Shown here piece by piece: positions 51,310 to 60,037 of a stretch of DNA of 64,000 nt (position 1 is its first letter; every line of letters starts with the position of its first letter). Made by a program: the position numbers and the translations under genes. Source of the stretch: Candidatus Gastranaerophilales bacterium. Lineage in GTDB: Bacteria > Cyanobacteriota > Vampirovibrionia > Gastranaerophilales > Gastranaerophilaceae. The notes beneath the pieces were generated by a model, which saw nothing but the letters and a program-made list of their open reading frames with translations, was not told where the DNA came from and did no database searches. The stretch covers positions 1 to 64,000 of the forward strand of contig CALUWE010000008.1 of NCBI GenBank assembly GCA_944324425.1, given 5' to 3'.

Positions 51310-51996
51310 TTATTGGTTAATATGGGCGGGTTCTTTTAAAATTTTTTGTCTTTTGGGTTCGTTTTTCATTGCAATCCACAGAACATATTTAACTGGCTTT
51401 GCAAGAACGATTGCGATGAAAGAAAAAATCGTGTCGTAGATAATATGACTCATAAGGGTTTGAAAGTTTGGCGAAACACCCGAAAATTTAAAAAGTTCCA
51501 AAATAAAGGAATATAAAATGCCGCACATATGAATGGACAACACACCGATTATACTTGCATAGAGCATATTCATTAAATTATATTTATGAGATAAAATTCT
51601 TCCGGCAAAAATGTTGGCTGCAAAAAAACCGAGAATATAGCCGAAGAAATAACTTTTAATATATCCGATTCCGCCGCCAAAGCCAAAAACCGGCCACAAT
51701 AAAAAGCCGATTAAAAGATATAAAAGCATAACAAGGGTGCCGAATCTTGCCCCTAAAATTGCGGCTGTTGCCATAATGACAGGTATTTGGGGAACAAGCG
51801 GATATTTTTTTAAAACAAAAGTTAAACCGTCATCGTTTATTGCAGGCCACCAATATGAAATATCCAGTTTTGTAAAAGTTGCAACAATTAAAAGTACGGT
51901 ACAAAATATAACAACGGAAAGAGTGCCTAAACTAAAGGGGGTTTTTTCGCCTCTGAATACAAACTCTCTATATTCTCCAATCAATCTTTTATTCAT
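51310..51996 (-). CDS. bioY: Biotin transporter BioY
   Basis: This 228-residue S-component-type membrane protein has about six helices. The conserved BioY segments are VPQIPVIMATAAILGARFGTLVMLLYLLIGFLLWPVF, GGGIGYIKSYFFGYILGFFAANI and the C-terminal IIYDTIFSFIAIVLAKPV. It imports biotin, needed by the OadA carrier protein. Its start overlaps the end of rimI by four bases, so the two are coupled. No ECF ATPase genes are in the window, and BioY can work alone in some species. Confidence 0.85.
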   Translation of the reverse strand: MNKRLIGEYREFVFRGEKTPFSLGTLSVVIFCTVLLIVATFTKLDISYWWPAINDDGLTFVLKKYPLVPQIPVIMATAAILGARFGTLVMLLYLLIGFLLWPVFGFGGGIGYIKSYFFGYILGFFAANIFAGRILSHKYNLMNMLYASIIGVLSIHMCGILYSFILELFKFSGVSPNFQTLMSHIIYDTIFSFIAIVLAKPVKYVLWIAMKNEPKRQKILKEPAHINQ

Positions 51997-52514
51997 AAAT
52001 TGAAACTTTTCCCTAAAAGTTGCTCTTTATTTTTATTGTATATTTCTTTGTATTTTTCGCTGAATATATTTTCCGTCCACATAATAATAGCATCTTCGTT
52101 GTTATCTTGGTAGTATTTTTTCCTTATACCTAAAGATTTAAACCCAAATGCTTCATAAACGTGTTTGGCTCTTTCGTTGGATTTTCTTACTTCCAGCGTC
52201 ATATATTTAATCTTGTCTTCATAGCATTGTTTTAAAGATGACAAAATTAAAAAATGAGCAAGCCCCTTTCCTTGAAAATCAGGATGCACGGCAAGGTTTG
52301 TAACATGCGCTTCATCTATAATCCGCCAAACGCCCATATAGCCGACGCACTTTTTATTTTCATTAACCGCTGTCAAATACACTGCGCAATTGTTGTTTAA
52401 TTCGGCAGCAAAAGAACCTCTGCTCCAGTGGTGTTTGCCGTAACAAAGAGCTTCAATTTCCATTACATCGTCAAGATGTGATAAATTCATTTTTTCAATA
52501 GCAAAGTTTTCCAT
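51993..52514 (-). CDS. rimI: Ribosomal-protein/protein N-acetyltransferase, RimI-like
   Basis: This GNAT acetyltransferase (173 residues) has VMEIEALCYGKHHWSRGSF, ITNLAVHPDFQGKGLAHFL-type acetyl-CoA loop (VTNLAVHPDFQGKGLAHFLI), and MTLEVRKSNERAKHVYEAFGFKSLGIRKKYYQDNNEDAIIMW. These match RimI, which acetylates protein N-termini such as ribosomal S18. It is followed by bioY with a 4-base overlap. Confidence 0.88.
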   Translation of the reverse strand: MENFAIEKMNLSHLDDVMEIEALCYGKHHWSRGSFAAELNNNCAVYLTAVNENKKCVGYMGVWRIIDEAHVTNLAVHPDFQGKGLAHFLILSSLKQCYEDKIKYMTLEVRKSNERAKHVYEAFGFKSLGIRKKYYQDNNEDAIIMWTENIFSEKYKEIYNKNKEQLLGKSFNL

Positions 52515-52567
52515 TTAAACTAAATGGTATCATAAAAAGCTTACTGCATACAATTTATTAAGCTATG

Positions 52568-53011
52568 TTAGTTTTGAGCGCTTATATAAAAAGGTGTGTG
52601 TTCGACGGATAAATTTTTGCCGTCTAAAACGCCCCTGTTTAACTGTGAGTATGAAGCGTTTTTGGAACCGAAGCATTTTTTAAGAAAATCATATGCAACT
52701 TTAGGATCACATTTTTCACCGCAAGTGAAAAGGTCTACTGCGGCATATCCTAATTCCGGCCAAGTATGAATTGCCAAGTGGCTTTCTGATATAATAATGA
52801 CGCCTGAAACACCATAAGGGTTAAACATATGAAAGCATTTTTCCACAATTGTCGCACCACATTCTAAAGCGGCATCTGTCATAAATTTCTCAATTAATTG
52901 GGGGTTATTTAAAATGTTGGGGTCGCATTCAAAAAATTCTGCTAATACATGTCTTCCAAGATAGGTTTGATTTTTACAATCGCTGAATCCCATAGGTGTT
53001 GTTACTGCCAA
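52568..53011 (-). CDS. speH: S-adenosylmethionine decarboxylase proenzyme
   Basis: This prokaryotic short-form AdoMetDC (147 residues) makes decarboxylated SAM for spermidine synthesis. It self-cleaves at the Ser of ISESHLAIHTWPELGYAAVDLF to form the pyruvoyl cofactor. The downstream CGEKCDPKVAYDFLKKCF carries the processing/catalytic Cys and His region. GGAGG lies 10 bases before the ATG. It is a single gene facing away from rpaA. Confidence 0.95.
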   Translation of the reverse strand: MAVTTPMGFSDCKNQTYLGRHVLAEFFECDPNILNNPQLIEKFMTDAALECGATIVEKCFHMFNPYGVSGVIIISESHLAIHTWPELGYAAVDLFTCGEKCDPKVAYDFLKKCFGSKNASYSQLNRGVLDGKNLSVEHTPFYISAQN

Positions 53012-53124
53012 TTCATATTCCTCCTAAAAGTTTTTAACTGTTAACCTTGTCGAAAAAAATCAACATTTTACAATATATGCAAAAAACAAAAACATGTCAA
53101 AAGTTTGTTTTTGCTTGAATAATT

Positions 53125-53152
53125 TTAACATTATTTAACAAAAAAGTATAAT
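53125..53152 (+). promoter_or_regulatory. rpaA promoter with overlapping HLR1-like repeat
   Basis: TTAACA (53125-53130) and TATAAT (53147-53152) with a 16-base spacer make a good promoter 33 bases before the rpaA start. The span 53125-53142 reads TTAACATT-AT-TTAACAAA, a direct repeat of period 10 that differs from HLR1 by one base per half. Such overlap of the -35 would fit repression by an RpaB-type regulator. Confidence 0.42.
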
Positions 53153-53184
53153 ACTAATTTACTATTTTGTTATAAAATTTTCCT

Positions 53185-53910
53185 ATGGTAAAAATTCTTG
53201 CAATTGATGACGATAAAGCTATATTGGAGTTAATTAAGGTTAATCTCGAATTGTCGGGCTATACTTGTATAACAGCATCTGACCCGATTAAAGGCTTTGC
53301 GATTTTAAAACAGGAAGATATAACCCTGATTATTTTAGATGTCATGATGCCTGAAGTGGATGGCTTTTCTTTGGCTATGAAAATAAGGCAAAATAAAGAA
53401 ACTAAAGATATTCCTATTATTATGCTGACAGCCTTAGGGGCTTTGGATGATAAATTAAAAGGCTTTAGCTCAGGCGTCGATGATTATCTGACAAAACCTT
53501 TTGAAATTGAAGAACTAAAAGCAAGAGTTTTAGCACTTTTAAACAGAGTTAAAAAGGCGCCTGAATCAACAAGAGTAAAAGAATTGTTAACGGCAGGCGA
53601 TATAACTTTAATCCCTGAAAGTTATACAGTTAGAATTATAGATAAAGAAACAAAGCTAACGCCCATCGAATTTGAAATTTTAAGCGTTTTAATGCAGCAT
53701 AATTCAACAATGGTGTCATCCAAAACCTTATTGAAAGAAGTTTGGGGATATAACGACAATGAAGATGTCGACACTATCAGAGTGCATATTAGACACCTGA
53801 GAGCAAAAGTTGATAAAATTTCAGAATATAAAAATAAATACATAGAAACTATATACGGCGGCGGATACCGTTTGATGCCAAACGGGGTCAACATTAATAA
53901 CACGAAATAA
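53185..53910 (+). CDS. rpaA: OmpR-family response regulator, RpaA orthologue
   Basis: The 241 residues resemble cyanobacterial RpaA throughout: ILAIDDDKAILELIKVNLELSGY, Asp52 in LIILDVMMPEVDGFSL, IIMLTALGALDDKLKGFSSG, Lys104 in YLTKPFEIEELKARV. The winged helix has LTPIEFEILSVLMQ, LLKEVWGYNDNEDVDTIRVHIRHLR and YIETIYGGGYRL. In photosynthetic relatives RpaA is the output of the Kai clock through SasA; no kai or sasA gene is in the window. ctpA follows after 18 bases, so it is co-transcribed. The AT-rich promoter has an HLR1-like repeat. Confidence 0.9.
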   Translation: MVKILAIDDDKAILELIKVNLELSGYTCITASDPIKGFAILKQEDITLIILDVMMPEVDGFSLAMKIRQNKETKDIPIIMLTALGALDDKLKGFSSGVDDYLTKPFEIEELKARVLALLNRVKKAPESTRVKELLTAGDITLIPESYTVRIIDKETKLTPIEFEILSVLMQHNSTMVSSKTLLKEVWGYNDNEDVDTIRVHIRHLRAKVDKISEYKNKYIETIYGGGYRLMPNGVNINNTK

Positions 53911-53928
53911 TTAACAACGAAAAAGAGA

Positions 53929-55194
53929 ATGCTTTCAAAACACGCTAAAAAACAATATATTTTGCTGATTTCGGCCTCATTTTTTCTGTTCTTGGTGCTG
54001 AATAATCCCTTTTTTATAAAAGAAGAAAAAACGGAAATTAATCTCGGCAAAGAAACCTCAAATGAAAAAGTAAGCCCGGTTGAGCTTTTTAATGATTCTT
54101 ACAAAGTAATTAAAAAAAATTATTGGGACAAGCATTCTGCAGAGGATGAACTTTACCGTTTTAAAATTCGATATGCAAACAAAATAAAAGACGAAGAAGA
54201 TGCCAAAGTTGCAATTAACACAATGCTTGCAAGCTTGAATGACCCGTATTCAAAATTTTTGGATGAAAAAGAATTTGAAGAACAGAATTCAAGCATCGAT
54301 TCCAAAATATACGGAATAGGTATAAATATAGCTTCAAGCGCAGGTAAAATTATTATCATAAATGTCATTAAGGGCACTCCCGCGGATTTTGCCGGTTTAA
54401 AATCGGGTGATATGATAACAAAAGTAAACGGCAATAATGTTCAAGGTAAAAGCTTGGTTCAAATTGCAACATATATCAAAAACCCCGAGATAGAAACGGT
54501 TCATATGGAAATTATGAGGGGGAGTAAAAAATATACAAAACACGTTAAAAAAACAGAAATTAAAATAAAAACGGTTAAATCTGAAATTATTGATAAAAAA
54601 ATCGGCTACATTAAAATTATAAGCTTTATTTCAAACGATACCCCCGTTGAATTTATTGAAGCGCTTGATAAAGTTAAAGATACAGACGCCCTTATTCTTG
54701 ATTTAAGAGGAAACACAGGGGGATTGTTTCAAAATGCGGTTTTTGTTGCGGACTTATTTTTAAAAGACAAAGACATAGTTTCCGTGTTGGGTCGCGGCGG
54801 GAAAAGAAATATATACAGAACACACAATAAAGGCTATACATACGAAAAACCGATGGTTGTTTTAGTGGATTCCGAATCTGCTTCGGCTTCCGAAATTGTT
54901 TCAGGTGCCCTTAAGGATAACAAAAGAGCTTTAATTGTAGGCACAAGGACATTTGGCAAAGGTTTGGTTCAAAAAGTTTTTCCGATGCCGAACAATACCG
55001 GCCTAAACCTTACAATTGCAAGATATTTAACACCTTCAGACATTGATATTAATAAAAAAGGAATAAGGCCCGATTATTTGGTTCAAATAACAAAAGAAGA
55101 CCAAATTTCAAACACGGACAGTCAGCTGAATTTTGCAATTAAAACTCTTCAAGCGGTTATAGCAAGAAATAAAATTGCACAAAAAGAAAATTAA
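53929..55194 (+). CDS. ctpA: C-terminal processing peptidase (S41)
   Basis: An N-terminal membrane anchor or signal (YILLISASFFLFLVLNN, residues ~10-27) leads to a PDZ domain (IYGIGINIASSAGKIIIINVIKGTPADFAGLKSGDMI, ~125-200). The S41 domain has the nucleophile Ser in VDSESASASEIVSGAL and the general-base Lys in GTRTFGKGLVQKVF. Ctp proteases act in the periplasm on tails of envelope proteins or cell-wall enzymes. In photosynthetic cyanobacteria CtpA matures the D1 protein, which is absent here. It lies 18 bases after rpaA, and its stop overlaps the convergent lipA by 4 bases. Confidence 0.93.
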   Translation: MLSKHAKKQYILLISASFFLFLVLNNPFFIKEEKTEINLGKETSNEKVSPVELFNDSYKVIKKNYWDKHSAEDELYRFKIRYANKIKDEEDAKVAINTMLASLNDPYSKFLDEKEFEEQNSSIDSKIYGIGINIASSAGKIIIINVIKGTPADFAGLKSGDMITKVNGNNVQGKSLVQIATYIKNPEIETVHMEIMRGSKKYTKHVKKTEIKIKTVKSEIIDKKIGYIKIISFISNDTPVEFIEALDKVKDTDALILDLRGNTGGLFQNAVFVADLFLKDKDIVSVLGRGGKRNIYRTHNKGYTYEKPMVVLVDSESASASEIVSGALKDNKRALIVGTRTFGKGLVQKVFPMPNNTGLNLTIARYLTPSDIDINKKGIRPDYLVQITKEDQISNTDSQLNFAIKTLQAVIARNKIAQKEN

Positions 55195-56072
55195 CCCTGT
55201 TTTTTAACCGCATTATATGTTTCTCTTGCCATATAGCTGCTTCTGGCTAAAGGCGCACTAACAACGCCCTTGAAACCAAGTTCAAGCGCTATATTTTTTA
55301 ATTCTTCAAATTCTTCTTCCCTGTAATATCTTTCAACCTTCAAATGAAGCTTGGATGGCCTTATATATTGTCCGATTGTTAAAATATCAACTTTAGAATT
55401 TAGGATATCTTTCATTGTCTGAATTATTTCATCTTTTGTCTCGCCCAAACCAACCATAATTCCTGTTTTTGTAATAATTTCAGGGTTATTTTCTTTAATG
55501 TAAGATAAAACGTTTAAAGAGCGGATATAATCTGCTTTCGGGCGTGCAATTTTATAAAGCCTCGGAACTGTTTCCATATTGTGATTAAAAACATCGGGGC
55601 GAGATTTTAAAATTGTATCAAGTGAATTTTTATCACCTAAAAAATCAGGTGTTAAAATTTCAATTTTAATTAAAGATGATTTTTTCCTTATTTCATCAAT
55701 TGTTTGTTTGAAATGGTCTGCGCCGCCATCAGGTACATCATCTCTTGTGGTTGATGTTATAACTACATATTTTAAATTTAATTCTTCTATTGCATTTGCA
55801 ACATTTTTTGGCTCATTAACATCTAATGGTTCGGGAATGCCGCCATTGATATTACAAAACCTGCAATTTCTTGTGCAAATTTTTCCCATAATTAAAAATG
55901 TGGCGGTTAAACACCCATAACATGCAGTTTTATTTGGGCATCTTGCATTGTCGCAGACGGTGTTCAAATTATATTTAGATAAAATGTTTCTCACACTTTT
56001 ATTTTCTTTATCATCTAAGCTTGCAATCGGGCGTTTAAGATAATCAGGAAGCCTTAAATAATTTTTATCCAT
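55191..56072 (-). CDS. lipA: Lipoyl synthase
   Basis: This radical-SAM enzyme inserts two sulfurs into octanoyl carriers. The auxiliary cluster ligands are CDNARCPNKTACYG, and the radical-SAM cluster is CTRNCRFCNINGG. Also seen are YVVITSTTRDDVPDGGADHF, FNHNMETVPRLY, KTGIMVGLGETKDEI and YIRPSKLHLKVERY. 293 residues, full length. Its start overlaps the end of lpd by 8 bases, so lpd-lipA is a lipoate-enzyme operon. Confidence 0.96.
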   Translation of the reverse strand: MDKNYLRLPDYLKRPIASLDDKENKSVRNILSKYNLNTVCDNARCPNKTACYGCLTATFLIMGKICTRNCRFCNINGGIPEPLDVNEPKNVANAIEELNLKYVVITSTTRDDVPDGGADHFKQTIDEIRKKSSLIKIEILTPDFLGDKNSLDTILKSRPDVFNHNMETVPRLYKIARPKADYIRSLNVLSYIKENNPEIITKTGIMVGLGETKDEIIQTMKDILNSKVDILTIGQYIRPSKLHLKVERYYREEEFEELKNIALELGFKGVVSAPLARSSYMARETYNAVKKQG

Positions 56073-57348
56073 TTAAAATCGCCTCCAAAATGCCTTCAGA
56101 ATATGTTGGGTGAGCAAAAACAATATCTTTTATATTTGATACTTTATAATTTGCCAGCATCATTATTTGAATTTGAGATATAAGGCTTGATGCTTCATTT
56201 GATACAATATGGGCACCTTTTATTAAATCGTCTTTGGTTATTATTTTAATAAACCCGTCTGTTTGACTGTCGCACCAAGATTTTGCAAGAAATGAAATTG
56301 GAAGATTATATATTTTATATTCATCCGAATTTTCAATATCTTGTTCATTAATCCCGATTGATGCAGCTTCAGGGGCTCCGTATATAACAGATGGAATTAA
56401 ATTGTCATCCGTTAATTTAGCTTCTTTTTTAAGAATTTTATTCATAACAAAATCAGCTTGCATAGTTGCCGTATGCGCCAATTGTTTTGTTGCTGAAATA
56501 TCGCCTGTAACATAAACATTTTTAAAGTTAGTTGTAAGGTCAGAATTAATTTTTAAGCCGTTTGGGATAATTCTTTTTCTGCCGACCGCAACAAGCAAAA
56601 TATCAGCATCAATTTCACTGTTATCATCTAAAGTTAATTTGCCTTCTTTATAGAAAATTGCGGTTTTTCCTGTATAAATTTTAATTTTTTTCTGTTTAAA
56701 AATTCTTGTTATTCTTTTTTGAATATCAACATCCATTAAAGGTAAAATATTTGGTGCTTTTTCAATAACGGAAACATTAACCCCCAAATTTGAAAAAATT
56801 CTTGCCCATTCAACTCCAATAGCGCCCGTTCCAATTATTGCAATATTTTTTGGCAATTTTTCAAGGTTTAAAATGTCATCTGAACTTAAAATGTCTTTTT
56901 TATTAAACCTGAAATCACAAAGCTCAAAAGGAATTGAACCCGTTGCAATAATTATATTTTTTGCCTTGTAACCGTTTACTTCTAAATTTTCAAAATCAAC
57001 TTTTGCTTCTTCTTTTATGATTTTGACACCCTTTTTAGCAAGCTCTAATTCAGCGCCCTTTGAAAGCTTAGATATAATTGAATTTTTTATTTCAACCATT
57101 TTTAAAATGTCGGGTTTAGTTTCGCCATCAATAATAACGCCGTCCTTTACGGCATTGTTGGCGTTAAAATAAGCGCCTGATGTGTGCAAAAAAGATTTTG
57201 TAGGAACGCAGCCCTTATTTAAGCAGCAGCCGCCGACATTTTCTTTTTCAAACGCAAGAGTTGATAAGCCGTTTTTGGCTGCGATATTTGCCGCTCTTAC
57301 CCCCGCAGGGCCAAGGCCCACAATAATTAAATCAAAAAATTCTTCCAT
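56065..57348 (-). CDS. lpd: Dihydrolipoamide dehydrogenase
   Basis: This FAD/NAD disulfide oxidoreductase (427 residues) reoxidises dihydrolipoamide in 2-oxoacid dehydrogenase or glycine-cleavage complexes. It shows the FAD loop IIVGLGPAGVRAANIAAKNG, redox pair GGCCLNKGCVPTKS, NAD loop AIIGTGAIGVEWARIFSNLG, YVTGDISATKQLAHTA, and the dimer-interface HIVSNEASSLI with catalytic FAHPTYSE (His). It is shorter than usual (~460). Overlap with lipA suggests shared function, but no E1 or E2 gene is nearby. Confidence 0.93.
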   Translation of the reverse strand: MEEFFDLIIVGLGPAGVRAANIAAKNGLSTLAFEKENVGGCCLNKGCVPTKSFLHTSGAYFNANNAVKDGVIIDGETKPDILKMVEIKNSIISKLSKGAELELAKKGVKIIKEEAKVDFENLEVNGYKAKNIIIATGSIPFELCDFRFNKKDILSSDDILNLEKLPKNIAIIGTGAIGVEWARIFSNLGVNVSVIEKAPNILPLMDVDIQKRITRIFKQKKIKIYTGKTAIFYKEGKLTLDDNSEIDADILLVAVGRKRIIPNGLKINSDLTTNFKNVYVTGDISATKQLAHTATMQADFVMNKILKKEAKLTDDNLIPSVIYGAPEAASIGINEQDIENSDEYKIYNLPISFLAKSWCDSQTDGFIKIITKDDLIKGAHIVSNEASSLISQIQIMMLANYKVSNIKDIVFAHPTYSEGILEAILNG

Positions 57349-57370
57349 AAAAAACCCTTATTTGAAATTA

Positions 57371-57389
57371 AAGCCCCATTTTGGGGCTT
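57371..57389 (-). terminator. Hairpin between gatB and lpd
   Basis: The stem AAGCCCC/GGGGCTT with a 5-base loop lies just after the gatB stop. On the minus strand only a short broken T tract follows (TTTAATTT), so termination may be partial and lpd-lipA may be read through. Confidence 0.5.
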
Positions 57390-57394
57390 ATATT

Positions 57395-58846
57395 TTATTT
57401 GTTTAACTCTTTCTTTAAAAGTTCGTTTAACATAGCCGGGTTTGCTCTGCCTTTTGTTTCTTTCATAACTTGTCCCACAAAGAAACCAAAAAGTTTATCT
57501 TTACCGCTTTTATAAGCTTCAACCTGACCTTTATTATTTTCTAAAACTTTTTTCACAATTTCTAAAATTGCGCCTTCATCGGATAAAACGCTCAAACCTT
57601 TCTTTTCAACTAAAGTTTCGGCGTCTTCTCCTGTTTTTAAAATTTCAACAACAAGAGATTTTGCAATGTTATTTGAAATTGTGCCTTTTTCAAGCAAGCT
57701 TAAAAGTTTTTGGAAATTTTCAACCGTTAATTTTGAATCATTGATTGAAATTTTTTCTTCTTTCAAATATGCCGCAATTTCACCTGTCAAGAAATTAGAA
57801 GCCGTTTTTGGGTTAACGTTTCCTTTAATAACTTCATCATAAAACAGGGCTAAATCCATTTGATTTACTATAACATTTGCGTCATATTCGGATAAACCAA
57901 GCCCCATATATCTTTCAACTTTTGCTTTTGGCAATTCGGGCATTGTGGCCTTAACCCTTTCAATCCATTCATCATCAATTTCTAACGGCATTAAATCGGG
58001 TTCAGGGAAGTATCTGTAATCATGGGCATCTTCTTTTCCTCTCATAGAAGATGTTATACCCTTGTTGTCATCCCAAAGCCTTGTTTCCTGAACAACTTCG
58101 CCGCCATCTTCAACAATTTCAATTTGCCTGTCTATTTCATATTCAATTGCTCTTTGAAGCGCACGGAAACTGTTTACGTTTTTAATTTCTGCACGTGTGC
58201 CGAATTCTTTTTGTCCTTTCGGGCGGATTGAAATGTTGGCATCACACCTCATGGAACCTTCTTCCAAGTTGCCGTCGCAAACGCCAATATATCTTAAATT
58301 GTTTCTTAATTGCTCCATATATTCTCTTGCTTCATCGGAACTTCTCATATCGGGTTCAGACACAATTTCCAATAAAGGTGTTCCTGCACGGTTAAGGTCA
58401 ACCAAAGAATAAGCGGAGCCGTAGATGCCTGTGGAACCTGCATGAACTAATTTCCCTGCGTCTTCTTCCAAATGTGCTCTTGTAATTTTAATTGTTTTGT
58501 TTGAAATTTTAATTTCACCGCCAACACAAATAGGTTCATCATATTGTGAAATTTGATAGCCTTTCGGAAGGTCGGGGTAAAAATATTGTTTTCTGTCGAA
58601 TTTGCATCTTTTTGCAATTTTTGAATTTAAGGCTAAGCCCACCAAAATTGCCATATCAACAACGCCTTTATTCAAAACCGGCAAAACCCCGGGCATTCCT
58701 AATGTGATAGGGGATGTTTCAGTGTTTGGATCATGCCCGAACTCTGCCCCATCGGGTGCAAAAATTTTAGACTTTGTTTTCAATTGGGCATGAACCTCTA
58801 AGCCGATTACAACTTCGTATTTATCTCTTAAACTTGTTTCCGTCAT
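57395..58846 (-). CDS. gatB: Asp-tRNA(Asn)/Glu-tRNA(Gln) amidotransferase subunit B
   Basis: The 483 residues match GatB: YEVVIGLEVHAQLKTKSKIF, LGMPGVLPVLNK, KQYFYPDLPKGYQISQYDEPIC, AHLEEDAGKLVH, the kinase-pocket EGSMRCDANISIRPKG, MRGKEDAHDYRYFPEPDLMPL and a C-terminal YqeY-like tail ending GRANPAMLNELLKKEL. It amidates misacylated tRNAs, implying absence of a direct GlnRS or AsnRS. GatA and GatC are not linked. It faces away from the HEAT-like gene cluster. Confidence 0.96.
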   Translation of the reverse strand: MTETSLRDKYEVVIGLEVHAQLKTKSKIFAPDGAEFGHDPNTETSPITLGMPGVLPVLNKGVVDMAILVGLALNSKIAKRCKFDRKQYFYPDLPKGYQISQYDEPICVGGEIKISNKTIKITRAHLEEDAGKLVHAGSTGIYGSAYSLVDLNRAGTPLLEIVSEPDMRSSDEAREYMEQLRNNLRYIGVCDGNLEEGSMRCDANISIRPKGQKEFGTRAEIKNVNSFRALQRAIEYEIDRQIEIVEDGGEVVQETRLWDDNKGITSSMRGKEDAHDYRYFPEPDLMPLEIDDEWIERVKATMPELPKAKVERYMGLGLSEYDANVIVNQMDLALFYDEVIKGNVNPKTASNFLTGEIAAYLKEEKISINDSKLTVENFQKLLSLLEKGTISNNIAKSLVVEILKTGEDAETLVEKKGLSVLSDEGAILEIVKKVLENNKGQVEAYKSGKDKLFGFFVGQVMKETKGRANPAMLNELLKKELNK

Positions 58847-58913
58847 TTTTAATTCCTTTTTAAAGGGTATATCTGGCCTTTATTCTAGCATAAGAAAAGC
58901 TGTTAAAAAAGTG

Positions 58914-58931
58914 TTAACAATTTGTTACAAA
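58914..58931 (+). promoter_or_regulatory. HLR1-like site upstream of first HEAT-like gene
   Basis: TTAACAAT-TT-GTTACAAA matches the two KTTACAWW repeats and 2-base spacer with a single mismatch (A for T in the first half). It ends 74 bases before the 59006 start, at a distance typical of an activator site. The sequence is also roughly palindromic (GTTAAC...GTTAC), so another factor is possible. Confidence 0.42.
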
Positions 58932-59005
58932 AAAGAAAATTTTTAGCACTTATTTTTTTCCTTGAAATTTTATTTTAATATAGGGAAAATCAGGATTTTT
59001 TTAGC

Positions 59006-60037
59006 ATGCAAAATCAGATTAATTCACAGTATTTGCCGCAAAACGGCTATGTTCCGTATCAAAATACGGCGCAAACGCCTGCTTATCAGGCTCAAAGTTA
59101 TCAAACGCCTGTTTGTCAGCCGCAAATGTGCTATCCGACAGGGCCAAGCGTAGGCGCTGTTAATATTCAAATTTATAACCCGACTGCAAACCCTCAAGGA
59201 ATGTATCAGCCGTATCCTTATAACTATAATAATATGTTTCAGCAGCAGCAAATGATGCAGCCTGTTCAACCAAGCCAATATGCAAACGGCAATATTAATC
59301 CTTCTTTGAATCAAACAATGAATTTAAATAATAATCAAAACGGCATTGCTGCTCAAGGCGAAGGTTCAGACGGCAAAAAAACCGAAGAAAAGAAAGAAAA
59401 TAAGCCGAAAGTTGCCCTGACGGATGATTATATTAAAACTCTTGAAAATTACTTAAATTCTCAAGATAAAAAAATAAGATTAATGGGCGCAAAAGAACTT
59501 TTTGACCGTTTCAAAGAAGATGAAACAAGAAAAGATGATGCAGCACTAACGGCATTATTAAATAAAACACTGCAAGACCCTGCGGAAACGGTTAAATTTA
59601 TTGCCCTAACAGCACTAGATGCGGGTTATGCAACAGGTAACGATGAAACGGCACAAATTTTAACCCAAATGCAATCTTCAAATTCAAGCTATGGTGAAGA
59701 TGCGGCACTTGCTTCTCAAATTCTTCTTAAAATGAGCGGATATAAAGCAAATGCGGATGCTGCCGCACTAAATCAAGGGGCAAATTTAAACCAAAATCAA
59801 GCCTTAAATAATAATCAGGCCATGTCTCAAAATCAAACGGTTATGCCCACACCTTCTCTGCAGGCAACAAGCAATCAGGCAAATGCACTTGATACAAAAT
59901 TACCCCCAACAGATACAGACACCTTGTTAAAACAAAACGGTGCAACAATGAGCCAAAACATGCAAATTAATAACGACGGAACAACCGATATGAATCAACA
60001 AATGGTTCCGCCAATGAATAGTAAGGCGGTGGCATAA
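59006..60037 (+). CDS. Q/N-rich HEAT-like protein with AVNIQI motif (member 1)
   Basis: The 343 residues begin with a low-complexity Gln/Asn/Pro/Tyr-rich part (1-125). It contains SVGAVNIQIYNPTANPQG (~49-66), a block shared with the 60635-61810 protein (SAVNIQIFEP). A charged linker leads to two or more HEAT-like helical repeats (~140-250: YIKTLENYLNSQDKKIRLMGAKELF, TVKFIALTALDAGY). The tail is again Asn/Gln-rich. No signal peptide or membrane helix. I know no named family; a scaffold or surface-associated lineage-specific protein is inferred. The next gene overlaps its stop by one base, and an HLR1-like site lies upstream. Confidence 0.65.
   Translation: MQNQINSQYLPQNGYVPYQNTAQTPAYQAQSYQTPVCQPQMCYPTGPSVGAVNIQIYNPTANPQGMYQPYPYNYNNMFQQQQMMQPVQPSQYANGNINPSLNQTMNLNNNQNGIAAQGEGSDGKKTEEKKENKPKVALTDDYIKTLENYLNSQDKKIRLMGAKELFDRFKEDETRKDDAALTALLNKTLQDPAETVKFIALTALDAGYATGNDETAQILTQMQSSNSSYGEDAALASQILLKMSGYKANADAAALNQGANLNQNQALNNNQAMSQNQTVMPTPSLQATSNQANALDTKLPPTDTDTLLKQNGATMSQNMQINNDGTTDMNQQMVPPMNSKAVA

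Noticed and set aside
57371..57389. Regulatory riboswitch upstream of lpd
   Set aside because: Only a short simple hairpin is present, better explained as the end of gatB.
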